This document shows positions 40,754-50,800 of a stretch of DNA of 64,000 bases, piece by piece. The DNA is from Methylobacterium sp. C25 (GTDB lineage Bacteria > Pseudomonadota > Alphaproteobacteria > Rhizobiales > Beijerinckiaceae). The DNA lies in NCBI RefSeq assembly GCF_021352225.1, contig NZ_JAAUVI010000014.1:39595-103594 (forward strand), written 5' to 3'. Every line of letters starts with the position of its first letter. Position 1 is the stretch's first letter. A program made the position numbers and the translations under genes. Below the pieces are notes generated by a model that saw only the letters and a program-made list of their open reading frames with translations, was not told the origin of the DNA and did not search any database.

Positions 40754-42754
40754 ATGGCTGACTCGGATCTCATGAACCTTGTCTTCGGGCGCCTGCGCCT
40801 CGACGACATCCCCTACCACGAGCCGATCTTGCAGGTGACCTTCGCGGGCGTCGCGGTCGTCGGTCTCGCCGTGCTCGGGGTGATCACCTATTACCGCTTC
40901 TGGGGTCCGCTCTGGCGCGACTGGGTGACGAGCGTCGATCACAAGAAGATCGGCATCATGTACGTCATCCTGGCGATCGTCATGCTGCTGCGCGGCTTCG
41001 CTGACGCCCTGCTGATGCGATCCCAGCAGGCCATCTCCTTCGGCGAGAACCAGGGCTATCTGCCGCCGCACCACTACGATCAGATCTTCACTGCCCATGG
41101 CGTGATCATGATCTTCTTCGTGGCGATGCCCTTCGTCACCGGTATGATGAACTACGTCGTGCCGCTGCAGATCGGCGCGCGCGACGTCGCATTCCCTTTC
41201 CTGAACAACTTCTCGTTCTGGATGACGGTGTCCGGAGCGATCACGGTGATGATCTCGCTCTTCGTCGGTGAGTTCTCCCGTGCCACCTGGCTCGCCTATC
41301 CGCCGCTCTCGGGAGCCGACATGAGCCCGGGGGTGGGGGTCGACTATTATATCTGGGGCCTGCAGATCGCGGGCATCGGGACGACGCTCTCAGGAATCAA
41401 CCTCGTCGCCACCATCGTGAAGATGCGGGCGCCGGGCATGACGATGATGAAGCTGCCGATCTTCACCTGGACCTCGCTCTGCACGAACGTGCTGATCGTC
41501 GCTGCCTTCCCGATCCTCTCCGCCGTTCTCGCGCTGCTGACCCTCGACCGCTACGTCGGCACGCACTTCTTCACGAACGACCTCGGCGGCAACCCGATGA
41601 TGTACTTCAACCTCATCTGGATCTGGGGTCATCCGGAGGTCTACATCCTCATCCTGCCGGCCTTCGGTATCTTCTCCGAGGTGACCTCGACCTTCTGCGG
41701 CAAGCGGCTCTTCGGCTACGTGTCGATGGTCTACGCCACGGTGGTCATCACCATCCTCTCCTACCTCGTCTGGCTGCACCACTTCTTCACGATGGGCTCC
41801 GGCGCCTCCGTGAACTCGTTCTTCGGCATCACGACGATGATTATCTCGATCCCGACGGGAGCGAAGATCTTCAACTGGCTTTTCACGATGTTCCGCGGCC
41901 GCATCCGGTTCGAGGTGCCAATGCTGTGGACCATCAGCTTCATGGTGACCTTCACCATCGGCGGCATGACAGGCGTGCTCCTTGCCGTGCCTCCGGCCGA
42001 CTTCGTGCTGCACAACTCACTGTTCCTGATCGCGCACTTCCATAACGTGATCATCGGTGGCGTGCTGTTCGGCATGTTCGCTGGCGTGAACTACTGGTGG
42101 CCCAAGGCCTTCGGCTTCAAGCTCGATCCGTTCTGGGGGAAGGTGTCGTTCTGGTTCTGGACGATCGGCTTCTATGTCGCGTTCATGCCGCTCTACCTGC
42201 TCGGCCTGATGGGTGTGACCCGCCGCGCCAACCACTTCGACGATCCCTCGCTCCAGATCTGGTTCGTGCTGGCAGCCTTCGGTGCAGTGCTGATCGCGAT
42301 CGGCATCGGCGCGATGCTCACGCAGTTTGCCGTCAGCATCCGGAACCGCGAGAAGTTGCGCGACGTGACGGGCGATCCGTGGGGCGGACGCACGCTCGAG
42401 TGGTCGACCTCGTCGCCGCCGCCCGAATACAACTTCGCCTTCACGCCGCGCATCCACGATCTCGATGCCTGGTACGACATGAAGCGCCGTGGCTACGCCC
42501 GCCCCAGTGAGGGTTTCAAGGCGATCCACATGCCCAAGAGCACGGGCACGGGCGCCATCATCGCGGCCTTCAGCGTCACGTTCTCGTTCGGCATGATCTG
42601 GTACATCTGGTGGATGGCGGCACTCAGCTTCGTCGCCATGATCGCCGTCGCGATCGTCCACACCTTCAACTACGACCGCGACTTCGACATCCCGGCCGAC
42701 ACCGTCGTGCGGACCGAGGGTGAGCGGACCGCTGCGCTCGCGGCCATGGCCTGA
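40754..42754 (+). CDS. cyoB: Cytochrome bo3 ubiquinol oxidase subunit I
   Basis: 666 residues, with about fifteen membrane helices. Heme and CuB ligands are present: TAHGVIMIFF (low-spin heme His), WIWGHPEVYILILPAFGIFSE (His, with the cross-linked Tyr), WLHHFF (CuB His pair) and LIAHFHNVIIGG (high-spin heme). The quinol site is suggested by LLRGFADALLMRSQQA and PPHHYDQIF, matching the Arg, Asp, His and Gln of the E. coli enzyme. It reduces oxygen to water and pumps protons. Confidence 0.96.
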   Translation: MADSDLMNLVFGRLRLDDIPYHEPILQVTFAGVAVVGLAVLGVITYYRFWGPLWRDWVTSVDHKKIGIMYVILAIVMLLRGFADALLMRSQQAISFGENQGYLPPHHYDQIFTAHGVIMIFFVAMPFVTGMMNYVVPLQIGARDVAFPFLNNFSFWMTVSGAITVMISLFVGEFSRATWLAYPPLSGADMSPGVGVDYYIWGLQIAGIGTTLSGINLVATIVKMRAPGMTMMKLPIFTWTSLCTNVLIVAAFPILSAVLALLTLDRYVGTHFFTNDLGGNPMMYFNLIWIWGHPEVYILILPAFGIFSEVTSTFCGKRLFGYVSMVYATVVITILSYLVWLHHFFTMGSGASVNSFFGITTMIISIPTGAKIFNWLFTMFRGRIRFEVPMLWTISFMVTFTIGGMTGVLLAVPPADFVLHNSLFLIAHFHNVIIGGVLFGMFAGVNYWWPKAFGFKLDPFWGKVSFWFWTIGFYVAFMPLYLLGLMGVTRRANHFDDPSLQIWFVLAAFGAVLIAIGIGAMLTQFAVSIRNREKLRDVTGDPWGGRTLEWSTSSPPPEYNFAFTPRIHDLDAWYDMKRRGYARPSEGFKAIHMPKSTGTGAIIAAFSVTFSFGMIWYIWWMAALSFVAMIAVAIVHTFNYDRDFDIPADTVVRTEGERTAALAAMA

Positions 42755-42759
42755 CACCG

Positions 42760-43389
42760 ATGACGATGCACACCGACACCGCTCCTCCCGGCGCCGAGGC
42801 CCCGGTCTTCTACGAGACCGAGGAGCACGCCCACGAGGCCAGCACCATGCTCGGCTTCTGGATCTACCTGATGAGCGATTGCCTCATCTTCACGGTCCTG
42901 TTCGCCACCTACGCCGTGCTCGGCCGCAATTACGCGGCCGGTCCATCCCCCAACGACCTGTTCGACCTCAAGCTCGTCGCGCTCAACACGGCGATGCTGT
43001 TGTTCTCCTCCATCACCTACGGCTTTGCGATGCTGGAGATGGAGAAGGGGGGGCTCAAGGCGATGCAGCTCTGGCTGGTCGTCACGGGCCTGTTCGGCGC
43101 GGCCTTCATCGGCATCGAGCTCTATGAGTTCTCGCACCTGATCCACGAGGGAGCGACGCCGCAGCGCTCGGCCTTCCTGTCCTCGTTCTTCGCGCTGGTC
43201 GGCACGCACGGCCTGCACGTGACCTGCGGCATCGTCTGGCTGATCGTGCTGATGATTCAGACCGCCCAGCGCGGCCTGATCCCCGAGAACAAGCGCCGGC
43301 TGATGTGCCTGTCGATGTTCTGGCACTTCCTCGATGTCGTCTGGATCGGCGTGTTCACCTTCGTCTACCTGATGGGAGTCGTGCGATGA
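42760..43389 (+). CDS. cyoC: Cytochrome bo3 ubiquinol oxidase subunit III
   Basis: 209 residues, five membrane helices. TEEHAHEASTMLGFWIYLMS is the typical beginning of CyoC, and the later LVGTHGLHVTCGIVWLIVL and FWHFLDVVWIGVFTFVYLMG are strongly conserved. It starts 5 bp after cyoB and its stop overlaps cyoD by 4 bp (ATGA). Confidence 0.95.
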   Translation: MTMHTDTAPPGAEAPVFYETEEHAHEASTMLGFWIYLMSDCLIFTVLFATYAVLGRNYAAGPSPNDLFDLKLVALNTAMLLFSSITYGFAMLEMEKGGLKAMQLWLVVTGLFGAAFIGIELYEFSHLIHEGATPQRSAFLSSFFALVGTHGLHVTCGIVWLIVLMIQTAQRGLIPENKRRLMCLSMFWHFLDVVWIGVFTFVYLMGVVR

Positions 43390-43775
43390 GCGCTGCCGGC
43401 GAAGCAGTCCATCACGATCATGACCACGGTCATGGCGGCCAGGCGCATGGCTCCTTCAAGGGCTACGTGACGGGGTTCGTGCTGTCGGTGATCCTGACCG
43501 CGATCCCGTTCTGGCTCGTCATGGGCGACGTACTGAAGAACCCGGTCTGGACCACGGTCCTCATCCTGGCCTTCGCCGTGGTGCAGATCGTCGTCCACAT
43601 GGTCTACTTCCTCCACATGAACACCAAGTCGGAGGGCGGTTGGAGCATCCTGGCGCTGATCTTCACCGTGACCCTGGTGGTGATCACTCTCACCGGCTCG
43701 ATCTGGGTCATGCATCATCTCAACACGAACATGATGCCGATGTCCCCGCACGACATCCTGCATCATCAACCGTGA
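43386..43775 (+). CDS. cyoD: Cytochrome bo3 ubiquinol oxidase subunit IV
   Basis: 129 residues, starting at the ATG that overlaps cyoC. A His-rich N-terminus (HHDHDHGHGGQAHGSFKGYV) precedes three membrane helices with the conserved QIVVHMVYFLHMN motif. CyoD assists assembly of subunit I and CuB. The His-rich stretch might bind metal; that is inference. Confidence 0.93.
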   Translation: MSAAGEAVHHDHDHGHGGQAHGSFKGYVTGFVLSVILTAIPFWLVMGDVLKNPVWTTVLILAFAVVQIVVHMVYFLHMNTKSEGGWSILALIFTVTLVVITLTGSIWVMHHLNTNMMPMSPHDILHHQP

Positions 43776-43788
43776 GGCGCGGGCGGGC

Positions 43789-44538
43789 GTGAGCGACGAC
43801 GTCTCGCCGCCCCGCTCCCGCGGCGCGCTCGTCGCGATCAACCTGCTTGGCCTTGTTCTGGTCGCAGGCTTCCTCGGCCTAGGGATCTGGCAGGTGCAGC
43901 GCCGGGCATGGAAGCTCGACCTGATCACCCGCGTCGAGGCGCGGGTCCATGCCGAGCCCGGCCCAGCGCCTGGGCCTTCCGATTGGCCCCGCATCGGTGC
44001 CGAGGCTGACGCCTACCGGCATCTGCGGCTCACCGGCGTTTTCGAGCACGACCGCGCTACTCTGGTTCAGGCCCTGACGGCGCTTGGCGGCGGCTACTGG
44101 GTGTTGACTCCGTTCCGCTCCGATCTCGGCTTCACCGTGCTGGTCAATCGCGGCTTCGTGCCGGCCGACCGGCGCGATCCTGCCGACTGGCGGCAGCCTG
44201 GGGGCACGGTGGCGCTGACCGGCCTCCTGCGCGTCAGCGAGCCCGGAGGCGGTTTCCTGCGCGCCAACGATCCGGCCGCTGGGCGCTGGTATTCTCGCGA
44301 CGTCGCGGCGATCGCGCAGGCACGCGGGCTCGCCGAGGTCGCCCCCTATTTCATCGATGCGGATGCCGGACCGGATCCCGCCCAGTTACCGGTTGGCGGA
44401 TTAACTGTCGTCTCCTTCCGCAATGAGCACTTCGTCTATGCGCTGACCTGGTTCGCGCTTGCGGCGATGACGCTCGGCGCACTCGCCTATCTCGACCGTG
44501 AGGCGCTTGCGGGCGGGCGGCGAGGCACCGCCGGATAA
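43789..44538 (+). CDS. SURF1-family oxidase assembly protein
   Basis: 249 residues from a GTG. Two membrane helices flank a large periplasmic loop: LGLVLVAGFLGLGIWQVQRR near the N-terminus with the conserved GxWQxxR, and HFVYALTWFALAAMTLGALA near the C-terminus. The loop has YWVLTPFRSDLGFTVLVNRG and FVPADRR, both classic SURF1 motifs. SURF1 delivers heme to subunit I; here it serves the bo3 oxidase. No cyoE (heme O synthase) gene is in the window. Confidence 0.92.
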   Translation: MSDDVSPPRSRGALVAINLLGLVLVAGFLGLGIWQVQRRAWKLDLITRVEARVHAEPGPAPGPSDWPRIGAEADAYRHLRLTGVFEHDRATLVQALTALGGGYWVLTPFRSDLGFTVLVNRGFVPADRRDPADWRQPGGTVALTGLLRVSEPGGGFLRANDPAAGRWYSRDVAAIAQARGLAEVAPYFIDADAGPDPAQLPVGGLTVVSFRNEHFVYALTWFALAAMTLGALAYLDREALAGGRRGTAG

Positions 44539-44892
44539 GTCGCCCATTCGGGCGCGTTTGGATTCCGTGCACGCGGCGGAGTCATTCCCCGTATTTTTGC
44601 TTAGCCCGTATTATTCTTAATGCATTTTCATTGCCCGCAATCGGCATTTCTCGTATTTCGAGAGCAGCCTGCGGGTCGAATCGGTGAAGCTTCCGTCAAG
44701 ACTCGTCTTTACAACGACAGTTGCGACGAAGCGGAAAGCGGCACGCCGGACTCGTCTGGAAGACGACAGGGCGACAGACCGCGACGGAGACAATGCAATT
44801 CGATCGCATTGGCCTCCGCAACAGTCCCGATCGCCGCAAGGCATCAGTATCCGTCCGGCGGAGCCGAGGACGGATCGAGGGCGGGGGCGGAC
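44539..44892. other. Gap with no supported gene
   Basis: The first 100 bases are AT-rich (GTATTTTTGCTTAGCCCG; TTATTCTTAATGCATTTTC) and probably hold a promoter for the SGNH hydrolase. The remaining bases belong to an open frame that looks untranslated. Confidence 0.4.
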
Positions 44893-45723
44893 GTGGCGCG
44901 TGATCTCGATGGGATTTGGTTGACGATTGCCGGGTCTGCGGCCGGCTGGCGGCGAGTCGCCCGCGCGACGCTGCTGCTCGCTGGCCTGAGCATGTCCTCG
45001 ACCGCAGTTTTCGCCTACGCCGATTTTCTGCCCGACGCCTTTGATCTGGGCGTCTTCGATATCGACGTCCCACACGACAACGCCCTGCCGCACGTGGCCC
45101 GACAGGTCGCCCATGGCGAGCCGCTCCGCATCGTGGCGTTCGGCTCTTCGTCGACCGAGGGCATCGGCGCGAGCACGCCGGCAGCAGCCTACCCTGCCCG
45201 GCTCGAGGCGGTGCTGAAGGGCGCCCTACCCCACCTTTCGAACAGCATCAGCGTGCTCAATCGCGGCATTGGCGGCGAAGCCGTCGACGAAATGCTGGCC
45301 CGGCTCGACCGCGACGTGATCCGCGAGCATCCCGACCTCGTCATCTGGCAGACCGGCAGCAACGACGCGCTGCGCGGCATCTCGCTCGATCACTTTCGCG
45401 AGGAGACGGAATCGGCCGTGCGCCGCATCCGAGAGGCCGGCATCGACGTGGTGCTGATGGAGCCGCAATGGTGCCCGCGTTTCGACGCGACCCCAGGTGC
45501 CTACCGCTTCCGTGACGCCGTTCGGCAGATCGGCGTGAGGCTCGACGTGCCGGTTATCCGCCGCTCGTCGCTGATGCGCGACTGGATCGCCCGGGCGAAG
45601 CTCACCCATACCGAGCTGTTCTCGGCCGACGGCCTCCACATGGCTGACCGCGGATACGATCTGCTCGCCCAGGCTGCGGCCGAGGACGTGCTACGCGCCG
45701 CCGCCGTGCCCGTCGCCGACTGA
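44893..45723 (+). CDS. SGNH/GDSL-type hydrolase, exported
   Basis: 276 residues from a GTG at 44893 chosen because the upstream frame looks non-coding. A signal-like segment (ATLLLAGLSMSSTAVFAYA) precedes the catalytic domain. Block I is VAFGSSSTEGIGAS (Ser), block II RGIGGEAVDE (Gly), block III WQTGSNDALRG (Asn) and block V ADGLHMADRGYDLL (Asp and His). Asp of the usual GDS is Ser here. The four blocks are intact, so an esterase/acyl hydrolase or acetyl-transferase role outside the cytoplasm is likely. The substrate is unknown. Confidence 0.8.
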   Translation: MARDLDGIWLTIAGSAAGWRRVARATLLLAGLSMSSTAVFAYADFLPDAFDLGVFDIDVPHDNALPHVARQVAHGEPLRIVAFGSSSTEGIGASTPAAAYPARLEAVLKGALPHLSNSISVLNRGIGGEAVDEMLARLDRDVIREHPDLVIWQTGSNDALRGISLDHFREETESAVRRIREAGIDVVLMEPQWCPRFDATPGAYRFRDAVRQIGVRLDVPVIRRSSLMRDWIARAKLTHTELFSADGLHMADRGYDLLAQAAAEDVLRAAAVPVAD

Positions 45724-45732
45724 AGCTGCCCA

Positions 45733-45762
45733 AAAACGAAAAAGGGCCCCCTAGGGACCCTG
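45733..45762 (-). terminator. Terminator downstream of tRNA-Val
   Basis: On the minus strand AGGGTCCCTAGGGGGCCCT is followed by TTTTTCGTTTTT, at a suitable distance after the tRNA 3' end. Confidence 0.65.
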
Positions 45763-45791
45763 AACCGTCATCGGCCGCCAGATCGGCGGGA

Positions 45792-45866
45792 TGGTGGGCG
45801 CGACAGGGATCGAACCTGTGACCCCTTCCATGTCAAGGAAGTGCTCTCCCGCTGAGCTACGCGCCC
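45792..45866 (-). tRNA. tRNA-Val (anticodon GAC)
   Basis: 75 nt including an encoded CCA. The acceptor stem GGGCGCG pairs with CGCGCCC, the D-arm contains GCTCAGCGGGAGAGC, the anticodon stem-loop is CTTCC-TTGACAT-GGAAG with anticodon GAC, and the T-arm is CAGGTTCGATCCCTG. Every stem pairs without a mismatch. Confidence 0.97.
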
Positions 45867-46144
45867 GGCCTTAGTCCGAGGACCCCGGCAAGGCGGCGGC
45901 TATAACCGCTGCCGCACGGCCGTGCAAGCGGAGGTTCGCACGGTTTTTGCGGATTCGATCAAACAGCCTCGGCCCGTGGCGCCCACGGTCGCGCCGTCGG
46001 GCAAAATCGACCGATCGAGACACCTCGCGCCGCACGGTCATATGGCCGAGATGCGCGTGTGCTTTGCCCGGCTCAGGATTGCCGCTACAGGGTAAGGCGC
46101 AGCAGGGTGGCGGCATCGGCTCTCTGCGTCTTGGAGGTCGCCTC

Positions 46145-47449
46145 TTGCGTATCGCGATGATCGGTTCGGGCTATGTCGGCCTGGTCTCGGGAGCCTGTTT
46201 CGCCGATTTCGGCCACGACGTGATCTGCGTCGACAAGGACCCGGGCAAGATCGAGGCGCTGCAAGAGGGACGTATCCCGATCTTCGAGCCGGGCCTCGAT
46301 GCGCTGGTCGATGACAATGTCCGCCAAGGACGCTTGTCCTTCACCACCGAGCTTGCTGCGGCGGTCTCGGGCGCCGATGCGGTGTTCATCGCGGTCGGAA
46401 CGCCTTCGCGGCGAGGCGACGGCTTCGCCGACCTATCCTTCGTCTACGCCGCCGCCCGTGAGATCGCGGGAGCGATCACCGGCTACACCGTGGTGGTGAC
46501 CAAGTCGACGGTTCCGGTGGGCACCGGCGACGAGGTCGAGCGGATCATCCGCGAGTCCGCTCCAGAGGCCGAATTCGCAGTGGTCTCGAACCCCGAATTC
46601 CTGCGCGAGGGCGCGGCGATCAACGACTTCAAGCGGCCCGACCGCATCGTCATCGGCACCGAGGATGACCGCGCGGCGGCCGTGATGAACGAAGTCTATC
46701 GCCCCCTCTACCTCAATGCCGCGCCGATTCTGGTGACCGGACGTCGGACGGCCGAGCTGACGAAATACGCGGCCAACGCCTTCCTCGCCACCAAGATCAC
46801 CTTCATTAACGAGATCGCCGACCTCTGCGAGCAAGTCGGCGCCAACGTCCAGGAAGTCGCCCGCGGCATCGGCCTCGACAACCGCATCGGCAAGAAATTC
46901 CTGCATGCCGGCCCAGGCTACGGCGGCTCCTGCTTTCCGAAGGACACACTCGCTCTGGTGAAGACTGCCCAGGACCATGGCGCTCCGATTCGCATCGTCG
47001 AGACCGTGGTCGCGGTTAACGATCAGAGGAAGCGCGCCATGGCCCGCAAGGTGATCGCGGCTTGCGGCGGGTCGGTGCGCGGCAAGACCATCGCCCTGCT
47101 CGGGCTGACCTTCAAGCCGAACACAGACGACATGCGTGATGCCCCTTCGCTCTCGATCGCCGCTGGGCTCCAGGATGCCGGAGCGCGGGTGCGCGCCTAC
47201 GATCCCGAGGGCGTCGACCAGGCGCGCCCGCTTCTCTCGGACGTCACTTACGCGGACGACGCCTATCACTGTGCCGAGGGAGCAGATGCCCTTGTGATCG
47301 TCACCGAGTGGAACGCCTTCCGTGCGCTTGACTTCGCGCGGCTTCGGGCCTCGATGTCCGAGCCCGTGCTTGTCGACCTGCGCAACATCTACAGTCGAAG
47401 CGTGGTCGAGCAGCACGGCTTTCGCTATTCGAGCATCGGCATCGCATGA
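46145..47449 (+). CDS. ugd: UDP-glucose 6-dehydrogenase
   Basis: 434 residues from a TTG at 46145 (GGAGG 7 bp upstream); the long frame from 45947 overlaps noncoding DNA. The NAD-binding N-terminus is MRIAMIGSGYVGLVSGACFA. The catalytic Cys lies in GYGGSCFPKDTLAL, with the conserved Lys/Asn in ELTKYAANAFLATKITFINE and Thr in TKSTVPVGTGDEV. It oxidises UDP-glucose to UDP-glucuronate for polysaccharides or glycolipids. It stands alone between the tRNA gene and the polyketide synthase. Confidence 0.95.
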   Translation: MRIAMIGSGYVGLVSGACFADFGHDVICVDKDPGKIEALQEGRIPIFEPGLDALVDDNVRQGRLSFTTELAAAVSGADAVFIAVGTPSRRGDGFADLSFVYAAAREIAGAITGYTVVVTKSTVPVGTGDEVERIIRESAPEAEFAVVSNPEFLREGAAINDFKRPDRIVIGTEDDRAAAVMNEVYRPLYLNAAPILVTGRRTAELTKYAANAFLATKITFINEIADLCEQVGANVQEVARGIGLDNRIGKKFLHAGPGYGGSCFPKDTLALVKTAQDHGAPIRIVETVVAVNDQRKRAMARKVIAACGGSVRGKTIALLGLTFKPNTDDMRDAPSLSIAAGLQDAGARVRAYDPEGVDQARPLLSDVTYADDAYHCAEGADALVIVTEWNAFRALDFARLRASMSEPVLVDLRNIYSRSVVEQHGFRYSSIGIA

Positions 47450-47896
47450 CGGACCGCGCGGCCAGTCCTGTCTTCGATTGTTTCGCCGCTCTCCGCCTTG
47501 TTGGCAGTGGATCAATTGTGGCCGTTCGTCGTCGACTGTGTCGTTCGGGTCTCAGGATGCGCTCCAAGACTGATTGGCAGGTGGGGTCGTCGCTTGAACA
47601 AGGTCATCGCGCGTGCATCGCCTGAATTTTGTGCTTGCATGACCCGCGTGACGCGATCCTGGATTGAAAACACGCTTGCCGAAGTGTTGCGACGGCTCGC
47701 GAGAACGGGTTTTCGATCGTGATCCATTAGTTTGATGAAGCTGGGCAACATGGCAGCTCAATTGGCTGCCGGGTCCTGGTCTTCGTCGCAGCGGCCTCGG
47801 TGACCATACCGATGCCACAGTGAGGGGCGATGCACCCCCGCCGGACAGGCCGCCAAGGGCTTGCCGTACTCCTTCACGAGCGTGTGCGAATCGAAC
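47450..47896. other. Promoter region of the PKS operon; no gene
   Basis: 447 bp without a supported gene. Short frames on both strands carry no motif. GC content falls around 47590-47760 (TGGATTGAAAACACGCTTGC; CCATTAGTTTGATGAAG), suggesting regulatory DNA for the polyketide synthase. Confidence 0.5.
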
Positions 47897-50800
47897 GTGA
47901 CAAAACGTACTGACATCGCGATCATCGGTCGTGCCTGCCGACTTCCCGGGGCGTCGAGCGTCGACGGGCTGTGGCAGCTTCTCAGTGAAGCGCGCTGCGC
48001 GGTCTCGACGATCCCGGCAGATCGCTGGCCGCTGGAGCGCTACGGGCATCCGCGCGCAAACGAGCGTGGCAAGAGCTACACCTGGGCCGCGGGTGTCATC
48101 GACGACGTCTGGTCTTTCGATCCGGGCGTGTTCGGCATCTCGCCGCGCGAGGCCGAGCAGATGGACCCGCAGCAGCGGCTCCTGCTCGAGTTGACCTGGG
48201 AGGCCTTGGAGGATGCCGGCATCGCGCCCTCATCGGTGGCGGGCCGCGACATCGGCGTCTTCGTCGGCGCATCGTCTCTCGATTACGGCAACCTGCGCAT
48301 CCTCGACACCTCGTCAGGCGATGCCTACGCCGCGACGGGCAACGTCCTGTCGATTCTCTCGAACCGCATCTCCTACATCTACGACCTGAAGGGACCGAGC
48401 TTCACCCTCGATACGGCCTGCTCGTCCTCCCTCGTCGCCCTCGATACGGCCCTCGTCGCGCTGAACAGCGGGCAGGTCGACACGGCGATCGTCGCCGGCG
48501 TGAACGTGCTGGCGAGCCCGTTCAACTTCATCTCCTTCTCCAACGCAACGATGCTCTCGCGGACCGGCCTGTGCCAGGCCTTCTCCGCCAATGCCGACGG
48601 CTATGTTCGCGCCGAGGGCGGCGTCGTGCTGGTGCTGCAGACCGCGAAGGCGGCTGCGCGCGACGGCAACGTGGTGCGCAGCGTCATCGCCGCCAGCGGC
48701 GTGAATTCGGATGGGCGCACTTCCGGCATTTCTCTGCCCTCCGGCACGGCGCAAGGAGTTCTGCTGGAGCAGGTCTATCGTGAGGCCGGGATCGGGCTCG
48801 ATTCCATCGCCTTCGTCGAGGCGCACGGCACCGGCACGCCGGTCGGAGACCCGATCGAGGCGAAAGCGATCGGCTCGCGGCTCGGTAAGGGTCGTAAGGC
48901 GCCACTCCCGATCGGATCGATCAAGACCAATATCGGCCATACCGAGCCGGTCTCGGGTCTCGCGGGCTTGCTGAAGGCCAGCCTCGCCCTTGAGTACGAC
49001 CTGCTGCCGCCGTCACTGCACTCGGCCGAGCTCAACCCCGACATCCCATTCGCTGAGCTGAACCTTTCCGTGAACCGCGCGCCGCTGGCGCTGCCGCGCG
49101 GCAAGGCAGAGCGTTTCGCCGGCGTGAACTCCTTCGGGTTCGGCGGTACCAACGCGCACGTCGTGCTGACCGACCCGGCCCCCGTCGCGGCAGCGGCCGG
49201 CGATGCGCCTGAGCCCGAGATCCTGCTGTTGTCGGCTCAGAGCCGGGCGGCACTGAACGACCTCGCGCTCGATTACGCCGATCGGCTGGAGGCTGCCGCC
49301 CCAGCCGAGGCCGCGCGCATCGCCGCGGCGACCGCCCACCGCCGGGATCGGCTGTCCACCCGCCTCGCCGTGCCGTTTGCCGACAAGGCTGACGTCGTGC
49401 GCGCTCTGCGCGACGTGGCCGAAGGCGCGGATTCCGATCGCGCCCTCGTTGGTACGGCGGCAGAACGCTCGGCCGAGGCCGTCTTTGTCTATTCCGGCAA
49501 TGGCAGCCAATGGGGCGGCATGGGCCGCGAGGCCTACGAGACCAACGCCGTCTTCGCCGCCACCTTCGACCGGGCCGACGCTCTGTTCGCGCCGCTTTCG
49601 GGCTGGTCGCTGAAGGAAGCGATGTTCGCCGACGATATCGAGGAGCGGCTCTCGCTCACCCGGATCTCCCAGCCCCTGATCTTTGCCATCCAGGCGGCCT
49701 CGACTGAGGCGCTCCGCGCGCAGGGCCTGAAACCGGCTTATGTCCTCGGGCACAGCGTCGGCGAGATCGGTGCCGCGCAGGCCGCAGGCATCCTCAGCCT
49801 GGAGCAGGCGGTGAAGGTGATCTTCCACCGCAGCCACCACCAGGAGACGACGCGCGGCCTCGGCTCGATGGCCGTCCTGCTCGGCCCGGTCGAGGAGATG
49901 GAGGCCTTCCTCGCCGATTATCCAACCCTCGACATTGCCGCCTACAACAGCCCCAAGGCGATCACCGTTGCCGGGCCGGTCGACGCGATCGAGGAGGCGA
50001 TGAAGGCGCTGGCGCGCAAGCGCCGCCGTGGGCGCAAGCTCGACCTGGAATACCCATTCCATGGCCGGCTCATGGACCCGACCGAGAAGCCGCTGCTGCG
50101 TGATCTCGCCGGCCTGAAGGCCGCGGCCGGCCATACGCCGATGGTCTCCACCGTCACCGGAAAGATCGAGCCGGGCTCGGCCTACGCAGCCGGCTACTGG
50201 TGGCGCAACATCCGCGAGCCGGTTCAGTTCTGTGAGGGGCTCCAGGAGGCGGCTCGCCAGGGCGCGCGCGTTTTCGTCGAGGTCGGCCCCCGCGCCACCC
50301 TGCTCTCGCATGTCGGCGATGCCGTCGAGCCGCTCGGCATTGAGATCGCCACTGTTGGCGTGATGCACCGCAAGCCGGCGGGCGGTGACCCGATCGGCAA
50401 GGCACTCGCAGCTGCGCTGGTCGCCGGCGCTGCCGTCGACGAGACCAAGGTGTTCGGGCCGAACCCGGACGGCGCAGTTCCGCTGCCCAGCTATCCCTGG
50501 CAGCGCCGGTCCTTCCGCCTCGCCGAGACGACCGAGGGTGTCGGCGGGATGACGCCGCGCGCCTATCACCCGCTCGTCGGCTCGCGCGTGGCGCCCGATG
50601 GCCTGGAATGGCACGGCGCTCTCGACGCTCGGCTGGTGCCGGAGCTCGATGATCACCGCATCGAGGGACAGGTCATTCTGCCGGGCGCGGCCTTCGTCGA
50701 AATGGCCCTGCAGGTGGCTCGCGAGGCGCACCGCTCCGAGACTGTCGTGCTCGCCGACCTGGAGATCCAGGCGCCGATGGTCTTCGCCGAGGAGTCGCTG

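Noticed and set aside
45792..45866. tRNA-Val as the integration site of the island
   Set aside because: The gene is complete and no second 3' copy of it was seen in the window.
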